From the NCBI GenBank assembly GCA_021846725.1, contig JAJZWK010000009.1, positions 1-25,602 of the forward strand: a stretch of DNA of 25,602 bases, read 5' to 3'. The notes beneath the pieces are model-generated. The model was not told the origin of the DNA and made no database searches. It saw nothing but the letters and a program-made list of their open reading frames with translations. Positions 6,351 to 13,344 of this stretch are shown here, one piece after another. The DNA comes from Actinomycetes bacterium (lineage in GTDB: Bacteria; Actinomycetota; Acidimicrobiia; Acidimicrobiales; JAMCPL01). The position numbers were made by a program, and so were the translations under genes. Every line of letters starts with the position of its first letter. The first letter of the stretch is position 1.

Positions 6351-7613
6351 TTAGCTGACAATCGACTCCGGCAATATACCTGGTTCAGGATAGAGATTAT
6401 CATCCTGCGGCCAACGTTTCCTGCTGGCTCGTGATAGCTTGACCAAGAGGTCAATTACGGATGGATCCTCTGTTACTGGTCTAATCTCAATAGCTCCATC
6501 ACCATGAGCACCATCAACAAGTTGCTTACCCGCTTCGGTACGGATTATTAAAATCGTCCAGCCGGAAAGCTCCCCAATACCACCCGCAGAAACATCTGCG
6601 TGCTCTGCCGCAAAATCAGGGCACAACTTACAGCCCTCTCGTGTCCACTTCCGACCCTCTTTCAATGGAACCTCAGCATACGAACCATCTTGCATCCATA
6701 CCTGGAACCTGCCCTTGATGTTTACCTTTGCAATGCTATCGCGACCAATACCATAGCCTACTTCAAATAATTCTTCATACATAGTTTCATCAAAAGTCTT
6801 TGAACATAACAGCCCTATGGACAGAACCAATCGACGACCTACCTTACCTGCTTTTCTTGCGTTCATCACAGCTGGAATAGATGCCTGACACCCTGTACCA
6901 ACTATAGCTATTTTCTCGAATCCGGCATCTACAGCATCAAAGTAAGCAAGCGTATTAGTAGAATAAGTATATCTAGAGCCAGATGCACTCAGCACTCCCT
7001 GACGATCTGTAACAAATGCAGGTACAGGGCGAACAGCACCAAGACCGCCATTCTGCTTGCCTGGCATGCCGCTCGCCGACCTATCACTCACCATTCCAGA
7101 GTTACCCCCCTGCAGATTTTCGCTGATACCCTGTCTAGCCTCATCAGACATTCCATCAGATAACGACTGACCGCCCATGGTAGACGATACAAGTGCGCAA
7201 TCTATCATAGAATGATCAAGCGCCCAGATCAACATGGCTGATACTGCACCGCCATCCTGACCGAGCAAACGCACCTCATCATCTGTTGCTCTGGCGAGAA
7301 CAATCTCCTGGCTGATCCCGTAAACCTCATCAGCATTACGGGATCTCCCATACATAAAAGTATCGGCTTCGACCTCCCAGGAACGAAATCTAGGGCAAGC
7401 TCTTGTACACAAGGTACAGCCCCGCTGACCATGCGTACAGTCTTCAGCTCCTCCATCCTCATCCACCTTCCATGGCCTATAAGGACCTTCACGATCATCA
7501 TAACGTAGTACATCGTGTGGGCATGCAATGACGCAAGCTGCACAACCTGTACATAGTCCAGATCTGACTACTTCTCCAAGCAAATTTACCCAATGCGGTT
7601 TTTCTGGCGGCAT
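6351..7613 (-). CDS. FrhB-family (coenzyme F420 hydrogenase/dehydrogenase beta subunit-like) iron-sulfur flavoprotein
   Basis: The family comprises FAD- and iron-sulfur-containing oxidoreductases that move electrons between ferredoxin-like centres and F420 or other acceptors. The N-terminus has two four-cysteine clusters: Cys21, 24, 27, 31 (CTGCAACVIAC) and Cys59, 66, 69, 73. FrhB core motifs follow: GQDGGAVSAML (118-128), SRYTYSTNTL (213-222), GTGCQASIPAV (239-249), GLLCSKTFD (267-275) and EGCKLCPDFAAEHADVSAGGIG (326-347). A Gly/Ser/Met-rich stretch of about 50 residues (147-197) between the first two core motifs looks like an insertion. No partner subunit is adjacent, so the acceptor is unknown; F420 is plausible for an actinobacterium. 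The start ATG 7613 has no clear ribosome binding site. It is convergent with whiB and divergent from hrcA. Confidence 0.85.
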   Translation of the reverse strand: MPPEKPHWVNLLGEVVRSGLCTGCAACVIACPHDVLRYDDREGPYRPWKVDEDGGAEDCTHGQRGCTLCTRACPRFRSWEVEADTFMYGRSRNADEVYGISQEIVLARATDDEVRLLGQDGGAVSAMLIWALDHSMIDCALVSSTMGGQSLSDGMSDEARQGISENLQGGNSGMVSDRSASGMPGKQNGGLGAVRPVPAFVTDRQGVLSASGSRYTYSTNTLAYFDAVDAGFEKIAIVGTGCQASIPAVMNARKAGKVGRRLVLSIGLLCSKTFDETMYEELFEVGYGIGRDSIAKVNIKGRFQVWMQDGSYAEVPLKEGRKWTREGCKLCPDFAAEHADVSAGGIGELSGWTILIIRTEAGKQLVDGAHGDGAIEIRPVTEDPSVIDLLVKLSRASRKRWPQDDNLYPEPGILPESIVS

Positions 7614-7987
7614 ACCAATAGGTTACCGCTTCATGGAGAAGAATGCCAATACTTCTCCGTCACAACAACCGCTACGTACCCAAGAGTCCATCCAATACTT
7701 TGTCGTAACGAAAGGTCAACCAAGAGTACCCGCTAACATTAAGGTGTTCACCGGTAGGATCAGCATTGGTTGTATAATAGTTAAGGAGTTCTTTTTATCA
7801 GTTAGCTGCGAATGACAACACATGCTCCGCAAGCCTCTGGCTTTAGCCACAGGAGAATGTCATAAGCAGGTAGAGTATGTGATGAGAACAGATTAAAGTA
7901 TGATAATCATGTATGCATTGGAGGTATACGTTTGGCAATAAAAACTGATGGATACCCTGTGTATTATGGCAGTGAGGAGAATATCAG
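7614..7987. other. Divergent regulatory region frhB-like gene / hrcA
   Basis: The region contains TATAAT at 7773-7778 without a good -35, an imperfect hairpin (7834-7853), an ATGATAATCAT palindrome (7900-7910) and a 19-codon ORF ending on the hrcA start. No CIRCE element (TTAGCACTC-N9-GAGTGCTAA) was found, so HrcA autoregulation by the classical operator is not supported here. Confidence 0.5.
7834..7853 (+). promoter_or_regulatory. Hairpin in the putative hrcA leader
   Basis: CCTCTGGC (7834-7841) pairs with GCCACAGG (7846-7853) over 7 of 8 positions with a TTTA loop. No T-run follows, so it is not a typical terminator. It lies about 135 nt before hrcA and could be a leader structure. Confidence 0.35.
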
Positions 7988-7991
7988 TTGA
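7932..7991 (+). CDS. Possible 19-residue leader peptide coupled to hrcA
   Basis: TTG at 7932 lies 7 nt after a full GGAGG (7920-7924), an ideal spacing. The frame runs MAIKTDGYPVYYGSEENIS and stops with TGA 7989-7991, overlapping the hrcA TTG at 7988 (TTGA). The strong ribosome binding site has no other start codon to serve. hrcA has its own GAGGAG at 7974-7979 inside this ORF. The peptide has no recognised homologue, and chance remains possible. Confidence 0.35.
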   Translation: MAIKTDGYPVYYGSEENIS

Positions 7992-9034
7992 GCTCAGTTG
8001 AAGAGCGTAGATTGGCCATCCTGAACACGATTGTAGAAGAGTATATAGATACAGCACAACCAGTTAGCTCTGTACACGTCGCCCAAATAGCTAAATTGAA
8101 TGTATCTCCGGCAACCGTAAGAAGTGATATGGCCATACTTGACCGTGAAGGATTCCTTGTACAGCCCCATACCTCCGCAGGTAGAGCTCCCACGGAAAAG
8201 GGATACAGATTCTACGTAGACCATCTTAATAAACCGGGTAAACTGTTCCCTAGCCAACATCACATGCTACAAAAGTTCTTCTCTCATCTACACGGTGAAG
8301 TAGACCAACTACTGGAAAGGTCAGCCAACCTGATCGCCAGACTGACCGACTATTCATCAGTAGCTATCAGGTACACCAAGCGGGATCAGGATACTCCCAT
8401 TCGTTCTGTACAAGTGGTAGGTATGTCCGAACGAAGCGGACTTATAGTTGTCGTACTGGGTAATGGCTCCGTTCAAACAGAGAATATCGAATTCGAATAC
8501 GATGTCAGTGAAGCAATACTGTCCGAGGCAAGCTCGATATTGAACAAGCATATGGTAGGCAAATCATTTAATGCTATTCACAGCAACGATAATATCCCGA
8601 TAGAGTACCTTGCAGGCACAGACAGCCGCGTCACTGATACAGTCAACTCAGCAGCTCTCAAAATAGCAAACATGCACCACATGAACAACCGTGAACATGT
8701 TTTCATCGGTGGTTCTTCACATGTAGCTGACGCATTCAATGCAATAGATTCCATCCGGATGATTCTGTCCATGCTGGAGCAACAACTGGTCCTAGTGGAT
8801 ATCATTGAACGAATGATAGATAATGGCATGTCGGTAGCTATAGGTACCGGCGAACATGGCAACGCCGTATTGGCCGACTGTGCGCTGGTTGTAGCTCCCA
8901 TCGAAGTAGACAGCTATCAAGCCGGATCACTCGGACTTCTTGGCCCGATAAGAATGAATTATCCCATGGCACTTGCGGTGGTCACTGAGGTAAGCGCCAG
9001 ACTATCTGAAAGGTTGGGTAATGATGCCGGCTGA
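7988..9034 (+). CDS. hrcA: Heat-inducible transcriptional repressor HrcA
   Basis: HrcA represses class I heat-shock genes by binding CIRCE operators, and its activity depends on GroEL. The 348-residue product begins SSVEERRLAILNTIVEEYID, followed by the winged-helix core with ATVRSDMAILDREGFLVQPH and the family signature TSAGRAPTEKGYRFYVDHL (about 62-80). The rest is the dimerisation and GAF-like region, ending ALAVVTEVSARLSERL. The TTG start at 7988 is supported by GAGGAG at 7974-7979. It is directly followed by dnaJ with a 14-nt overlap, a standard hrcA-dnaJ pairing in high- and low-GC actinobacteria. No CIRCE was found upstream, so its targets (groESL or others) must lie elsewhere. Confidence 0.96.
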   Translation: MSSVEERRLAILNTIVEEYIDTAQPVSSVHVAQIAKLNVSPATVRSDMAILDREGFLVQPHTSAGRAPTEKGYRFYVDHLNKPGKLFPSQHHMLQKFFSHLHGEVDQLLERSANLIARLTDYSSVAIRYTKRDQDTPIRSVQVVGMSERSGLIVVVLGNGSVQTENIEFEYDVSEAILSEASSILNKHMVGKSFNAIHSNDNIPIEYLAGTDSRVTDTVNSAALKIANMHHMNNREHVFIGGSSHVADAFNAIDSIRMILSMLEQQLVLVDIIERMIDNGMSVAIGTGEHGNAVLADCALVVAPIEVDSYQAGSLGLLGPIRMNYPMALAVVTEVSARLSERLGNDAG

Positions 9035-10160
9035 CTACTACGAGCTGCTCGGAGTAGATCGCAATGCTACAGACGAGCAAATAAAGCGAGCATACAGAAA
9101 AAAGGCAAGAGAGTTGCATCCTGACAGCACTGGTGGCGATTCGGGATCTGAAGAAAAATTCAAAGAGGTTTCACTGGCATATGAAGTGCTCAGGGACCCT
9201 GAGAGGCGGAGACGCTATGATATGTTCGGACCTGAGGGATTGGGAAATCAATTTGGGCCAGGGGGACCTGCAGGAGGCTTCGGCGACCCGTTCTTCTCCG
9301 GATCCCTGTCCGACCTCTTTGACTCATTCTTCGGTAGCTCTGGAATGTCAGGCACTAGGGGACGAAGCGGGCATGCCGGACCCGAACGTGGACAAGACAT
9401 AGAAACAGTCATGAATATATCCTTTGAAGAAGCTGCTTTTGGCTGTGATAAAGACCTGACCATAGAAACACTCGTTGCCTGCGAAGTATGCTCCGCTACC
9501 GGAGCAACACCCGGAACCACGGCATCGCGCTGTTCACAGTGCGGAGGTACTGGTGAACTCAGGCGAGTACGTCAGTCAATTCTCGGACAAATCGTAACTG
9601 CCACCCCCTGTAATTACTGCGACGGAACTGGAGAAACGATAGCCAGCAAATGCAGCTCCTGCAAGGGGGAGGGTCGTATCAGAGAAAGTCTGCATATAAG
9701 CGTATCCGTACCAGCCGGTGTCAATGATGGCACTACACTCAGGCTGGCCGGTAGAGGACCTGCCGGAAGGAGGGGAGGTCCGCAAGGAGATCTCTATGTA
9801 CATCTACAAGTTGGTGCCAGCGATCGCTTCAACCGTGAAGGAGCAGACCTGTATGCAGAACTACATGTTCCTGTCCCTGGTGCCGTTCTTGGAACCTCTA
9901 TACCATTTGAGACTTTAGACGGAGAGGAGATAATTGATATAGCAAAAGGTACCCAGAGCGGTCATGTAATCAAGCTAAAGGGAAAAGGAGTACCAAATTT
10001 GAATGGAAAAGGTCGCGGCAATCTATATATAACAGTCATAGTGGACATACCTACTACACTGACACCAGAGGAGGAAGAACTCTACAGACAACTAGCCAAA
10101 GAGTCTGGCGAGACCGTAAAACATCACTCTGCTCGTTCACGCCTGAGGTCATTGCTCTAG
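9021..10160 (+). CDS. dnaJ: Chaperone DnaJ (type I J-protein)
   Basis: DnaJ delivers unfolded clients to DnaK and stimulates its ATPase. Order of parts: the J domain (about 4-70) with the catalytic HPD at 33-35; a Gly/Phe-rich linker (70-122, GNQFGPGGPAGGFGDPFF); the zinc domain with four CxxC pairs at Cys154/157, 171/174, 197/200 and 211/214; and C-terminal substrate domains with VPAGVNDGTTLRLAGRGP. The first zinc repeat, CEVCSATG, lacks the first glycine of CxxCxGxG; the other three are closer to standard. Length, 379 residues, is normal. The gene overlaps hrcA by 14 nt (start ATG 9021; the next codon, ATG 9024, is equally possible), so both are probably translated from one message. Confidence 0.97.
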   Translation: MMPADYYELLGVDRNATDEQIKRAYRKKARELHPDSTGGDSGSEEKFKEVSLAYEVLRDPERRRRYDMFGPEGLGNQFGPGGPAGGFGDPFFSGSLSDLFDSFFGSSGMSGTRGRSGHAGPERGQDIETVMNISFEEAAFGCDKDLTIETLVACEVCSATGATPGTTASRCSQCGGTGELRRVRQSILGQIVTATPCNYCDGTGETIASKCSSCKGEGRIRESLHISVSVPAGVNDGTTLRLAGRGPAGRRGGPQGDLYVHLQVGASDRFNREGADLYAELHVPVPGAVLGTSIPFETLDGEEIIDIAKGTQSGHVIKLKGKGVPNLNGKGRGNLYITVIVDIPTTLTPEEEELYRQLAKESGETVKHHSARSRLRSLL

Positions 10161-10192
10161 GAAAACTTAGTGCCAAGAAGACTGCCCATTAC

Positions 10193-10264
10193 ATGTTTAT
10201 CGCCGGACTACTACTTTATCGCCGGACTACTACAATCCAAGTGGAAGGGTATCAGCGAACGTGA
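10193..10264 (+). other. Possible 23-codon ORF ending on the rsmE start
   Basis: ATG 10193 opens a frame (MFIAGLLLYRRTTTIQVEGY...) that stops with TGA 10262-10264, overlapping the rsmE GTG at 10261 (GTGA). It has no convincing Shine-Dalgarno sequence and runs through the 19-bp tandem repeat, so it may be accidental. Confidence 0.15.
10196..10233. repeat. 19-bp perfect tandem duplication upstream of rsmE
   Basis: The unit tttatcgccggactactac occurs at 10196-10214 and 10215-10233 with no gap and no mismatch. It lies in the dnaJ-rsmE spacer, 27 nt before the rsmE start. Confidence 0.95.
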
Positions 10265-11007
10265 ATCCAGAAGAATTCATTACGTCTCTGTCACCAGCTT
10301 ACTGTAATACAAGTGCCCAGGTATTTGTAGACGACATAAACCGACCGGAAATTTCGCCAGAGGATATGCACCATCTGGTAAATGTACTCAGGTTACGCGA
10401 GGGCGAGAAGGTCGTATTGTCCGACGGTAAAGGATATTGGAGATTGTGTAGCTTCAGTAAAACTGGCTGGAACTCACGCTTAAAAGAGCTCAGTGAAGAC
10501 ATACACGAAGCAGATGCTCCTCTACGTCCCACATGTATTGCACTGGCAATGGCCAAGGGAGAGCGCGGTACATGGGCTATTGCCAAACTGGTCGAATTGG
10601 GTATAGACCACATAATGCTGCTCTCTACAGACAGAAGTGTTGTACGCTGGAGCGCTACCCGCAAGCAACATGCATTAGACAGGTTAAGAAGAATTGCACG
10701 TGAATCATCAGCTCAGTCACGTAGGACATTCCTACCAAAGATAGGCGGTCCAGTAACTGTAGACGAACTATTGGAAGTATATCCACCTCACGAATTGGCA
10801 CTCACAGATATAACCGGAGAAAGCATGCTTTCTGCTCCACAGGAAATTAGTATGATTGCGATCGGTCCAGAAGGCGGGTGGTCGCAACGCGAGCTGTCGT
10901 TGGCAAAGAAAAACGACATACCCCTGCTTAGTCTTGGGACAACAATCATGCGATCCGAAACAGCAGCAATTGCTGCAGGGGTAATGCTGAAAATACTTAG
11001 AGTTTAG
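10261..11007 (+). CDS. rsmE: 16S rRNA (uracil(1498)-N(3))-methyltransferase RsmE
   Basis: RsmE methylates U1498 of 16S rRNA in the small-subunit decoding region, using S-adenosylmethionine, and has a SPOUT-fold trefoil knot. The 248-residue product has an N-terminal PUA-like domain with MHHLVNVLRLREGE (36-49). The SPOUT domain contains AMAKGERGTWAIAKLVELG (96-114), the SAM-binding GPEGGWSQRE (202-211) and the closing RSETAAIAAG (231-240). The GTG start at 10261 follows GGAAGGG at 10243-10249. The gene often follows dnaJ in actinobacteria. Its TAG stop (11005-11007) lies inside the left terminal repeat of an interspersed element. Confidence 0.95.
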   Translation: MNPEEFITSLSPAYCNTSAQVFVDDINRPEISPEDMHHLVNVLRLREGEKVVLSDGKGYWRLCSFSKTGWNSRLKELSEDIHEADAPLRPTCIALAMAKGERGTWAIAKLVELGIDHIMLLSTDRSVVRWSATRKQHALDRLRRIARESSAQSRRTFLPKIGGPVTVDELLEVYPPHELALTDITGESMLSAPQEISMIAIGPEGGWSQRELSLAKKNDIPLLSLGTTIMRSETAAIAAGVMLKILRV

Positions 11008-11170
11008 TGTAGTACAACACAACCAACCATGGGTTCCCACCAGCCAGATTACGCTCCTAGTGGTATCCTCGTCCTAGATATAGCTACTTATCTTCGGCCT
11101 AGTCAGATGATGCCCTTGACTTGCCAGGCAATGTAGTGCTATTTGTATTGCACTGCACTGCACTGCACTG
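11004..11170 (+). repeat. Interspersed inverted-repeat element, copy A
   Basis: The left end, TTAGTGTAGTACAAC, overlaps the rsmE stop codon. It continues with ACCATGGGTTCCCACC and CCAGATTACGC, and later TGACTTGCCAGGCAATG and GCTATTTGTATTG, all shared with copy B. The right end has become a CACTG repeat (11151-11170) that still resembles the inverted end. Between the two conserved halves lies about 50 bp absent from copy B. Confidence 0.65.
11151..11170. repeat. Pentanucleotide repeat (CACTG)4
   Basis: Four perfect CACTG units form the right end of element copy A, about 65 bp before the putative etfB -35 box. Pentanucleotide tracts can change length by slippage. Here the unit may derive from the element's terminal repeat. 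Confidence 0.9.
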
Positions 11171-11236
11171 GATGGCAGGCACCCACAACCGCACCCGCAT
11201 AGGATAACGCACAATACAGACAACTTTAGCTGCCGA

Positions 11237-11264
11237 TTGGCGCATCTGACCTATTTGGTATAAA
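11237..11264 (+). promoter_or_regulatory. Candidate etfB promoter, possibly giving a leaderless message
   Basis: TTGGCG (11237-11242) and TATAAA (11259-11264) are 16 nt apart. The -10 box ends only 10 nt before the etfB ATG, and there is no Shine-Dalgarno sequence, which fits transcription starting at or next to the start codon, as is common in actinobacteria. Confidence 0.45.
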
Positions 11265-11274
11265 AATATGAATC

Positions 11275-12054
11275 ATGAATATAGTTGTTTGCGTAAAACA
11301 GATACCAGACCCAGCAGATCCACCAGCAATGGATGAAGCCAAGGGTACACTTAATCGAAACGGTAAGCTGATCATGGACGATTCTGACTCCTACGGAGTA
11401 GAGATGGCGTTGCAGCTTGCAGAACAGGCAGGAGGTGGAGAGGTCACATTGGTTTCCATGGCCCCCAACAACGAGACCTCAGGTCTTCGTACTGCCCTTG
11501 CAATGGGTGCAGCCAAAGCCGTGCTAATCAGCGACGAGGCGTTGGCAGGTTCAGATGCTCTTTCGACAGCAAAAGTCTTGGCTCGCTCAGTAGAAAGGGT
11601 GAGTCCCGATCTCGTAATAGCCGCTACTGAATCGACAGACGGCTACACCGGGACTACCCCCGTACAACTTGCCGAGTTGTTGGGATGGCCTTCCGTTACC
11701 TTTGCAAAAAAAATCAGTATCGCGGACGGTAAGGTGCATGTCCAGCGCCAGACTGAAGTGGGATACGACGATGTAGAATGCCCTCTACCGGCCGTTGTGA
11801 CCGTTACAGCAGGAGTAGTAGAACCAAGATACCCCTCGTTTAAAGGAATTATGGCTGCAAAATCCAAGCCGGTAGATCAATTGACCCTTTCAGATATAGG
11901 TTTGGAGGCATCACAAGTAGGTGCTGCTGGAGCTGGACAGAAAGTGACATCGGTAGAAGCAGCCCCACAGAGAGCATCAGGAGATATAGTAGTTGACGAT
12001 GGAGACGCATACCAACGGATTGTGCAGTTTCTTCAAGAGCTCAAGCTAGTGTAG
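11275..12054 (+). CDS. etfB: Electron transfer flavoprotein beta subunit
   Basis: EtfB, with EtfA, accepts electrons from acyl-CoA and other dehydrogenases and passes them on through FAD; the beta subunit also binds AMP. The 259-residue product starts MNIVVCVKQIPDP and has the beta-subunit signature EVGYDDVECPLPAVVTVTAG followed by EPRYPSFKGIMAAKSKPVD. It ends with FLQELKLV. The final L-V and the TAG stop (12046-12054) lie within the left terminal repeat of element copy B, so the element has shaped the exact C-terminus. There is no Shine-Dalgarno sequence; the start may be leaderless. etfA follows after 160 nt instead of directly, because the element separates them. Confidence 0.96.
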   Translation: MNIVVCVKQIPDPADPPAMDEAKGTLNRNGKLIMDDSDSYGVEMALQLAEQAGGGEVTLVSMAPNNETSGLRTALAMGAAKAVLISDEALAGSDALSTAKVLARSVERVSPDLVIAATESTDGYTGTTPVQLAELLGWPSVTFAKKISIADGKVHVQRQTEVGYDDVECPLPAVVTVTAGVVEPRYPSFKGIMAAKSKPVDQLTLSDIGLEASQVGAAGAGQKVTSVEAAPQRASGDIVVDDGDAYQRIVQFLQELKLV

Positions 12055-12159
12055 TGTTCCGAAAATGACCATGGATTCCCACCAACCAGATAACGCCCCT
12101 GACTTGCCGGATAACGTCACGCCGGATAACGTTACGCTATTTACAGGACGCTACACTAG
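12046..12159 (+). repeat. Interspersed inverted-repeat element, copy B (114 bp, best-preserved ends)
   Basis: The ends are perfect 9-bp inverted repeats, CTAGTGTAG (12046-12054) and CTACACTAG (12151-12159), and similarity continues inward (GTGTTCC against AGGACG). The core shares ACCATGGATTCCCACC, CCAGATAACGC and GCTATTTACAGGACG with copies A, C and D. Inside, gccggataacgtcac (12106-12120) and gccggataacgttac (12121-12135) form a tandem pair. No ORF is present. It looks like a MITE- or REP-like non-coding element. Confidence 0.75.
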
Positions 12160-12214
12160 TGTAAATACGCTTGGGCATAGTAGAAGTTAATTTAGATATT
12201 GAATAGGAGATTGA

Positions 12215-13186
12215 ATGACCATAGACAGGATACTGGTAATAGCAGAAAGTAATGATGGACAAGTTTTACCTGCGTCATTGGAACTATTGACAGAGGCACG
12301 TTCCATCTCAGGCAAAGTAGATGCTATAGCATGGGGCAAGGATACTGCTTCACTTGCGGCCGAGGTCGGGTCATATGGTGCCGGAAGATTGTTTGACGTA
12401 GGTGATATCGGTGAATCCCTACCCGGTCCGTATGTCGCAAGCGTAATAGCCACCATTGTAAACAGCGAAAACGCTCCCAGCATCATACTCGCACCGACCA
12501 CCTACGACTGCAGAGATATTATAGGAAGGCTGTCAGTGAAAATAGACAGACCAGTGATCACAAACGTAGTAGGTCTTGACCAAGAAGGTGATACTATATC
12601 CTCCTCTCATGTACTTTTCGGAGGAAGTCAGATAGCAACAGCTCAATTCACCGGTCAAATGCCGTGGATATTTGTAGTCAAATCAAAAACCTTTACTGCC
12701 GAACCATCGAATGGACAGCCAGCAGAGGTTATCAGCATGCAGGCAGGCGACTTGGGAACTACAGCTAACGCTTCTATCGTATCTCATCATGTCGAGACTC
12801 AAAGTGGACCAAAACTGGATGAAGCTGACGTAGTCGTCTCCGGAGGAAGAGGATTGGGATCACAAGAGGCATATTCTATGGTAGAAGAGTTGGCTGAATT
12901 GCTGCACGGAGCAGCAGGTGCCAGTAGAGCAATAGTGGATTCAGGGTGGGTCCCCTATTCGCGTCAGGTGGGACAGACAGGAAAGACTGTAAAGCCTACT
13001 GTCTACATTGCCTGCGGTATTTCCGGAGCTACCCAACACCTTGTAGGCATGAAGGGAGCAAAAAACATCATAGCCATAAACAAAGATCAGGAAGCTCCGA
13101 TATTCTCAGTAGCTGATCTCGGAATTGTCGGTGATGTGCATCAAATCATGCCAAAATTAATTGAAGCAATTAAAGGGCTCGCCTGA
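12215..13186 (+). CDS. etfA: Electron transfer flavoprotein alpha subunit
   Basis: EtfA carries the FAD of the electron transfer flavoprotein. The 323-residue product starts with an adenine-nucleotide alpha-hydrolase-like domain (RILVIAES..., about 5-180). The C-terminal FAD domain contains SGGRGLGS (209-216), SRQVGQTGKTVKP (249-261) and the FAD signature GISGATQHLVGMKGAKNIIAINKD (given in pieces: GISGATQHLVGM 268-279, then AINKDQEAPIF). AGGAG at 12205-12209 lies 5 nt before the ATG. The usual etfBA order is kept despite the inserted element, and the gene has its own strong ribosome binding site. No ETF-ubiquinone oxidoreductase or dehydrogenase gene is nearby. Confidence 0.96.
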   Translation: MTIDRILVIAESNDGQVLPASLELLTEARSISGKVDAIAWGKDTASLAAEVGSYGAGRLFDVGDIGESLPGPYVASVIATIVNSENAPSIILAPTTYDCRDIIGRLSVKIDRPVITNVVGLDQEGDTISSSHVLFGGSQIATAQFTGQMPWIFVVKSKTFTAEPSNGQPAEVISMQAGDLGTTANASIVSHHVETQSGPKLDEADVVVSGGRGLGSQEAYSMVEELAELLHGAAGASRAIVDSGWVPYSRQVGQTGKTVKPTVYIACGISGATQHLVGMKGAKNIIAINKDQEAPIFSVADLGIVGDVHQIMPKLIEAIKGLA

Positions 13187-13256
13187 TACTCTCCAGCCAA
13201 CGGATACGGTAGGAAAAAACAACCAGCTTAAAGGTTGCCTATTCGCTTAGCCTCTA

Positions 13257-13286
13257 ATTGACTTAGTCAATAATTTTGTATAAAAT
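13257..13286 (+). promoter_or_regulatory. bldD promoter with palindrome over the -35 box
   Basis: TTGACT (13258-13263) and TAAAAT (13281-13286) are separated by 17 nt, a near-consensus housekeeping promoter. The perfect palindrome ATTGACT-T-AGTCAAT (13257-13271) covers the -35 box, so a dimeric repressor could block polymerase. BldD represses its own gene in Streptomyces, which makes autoregulation the natural guess, though the sequence is not a close match to the BldD box I know. Confidence 0.6.
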
Positions 13287-13344
13287 AAGATATGTACAGA
13301 AATATGAGTAGGCGCGCACAGGCATATACAATTGAAGAGGGAAT

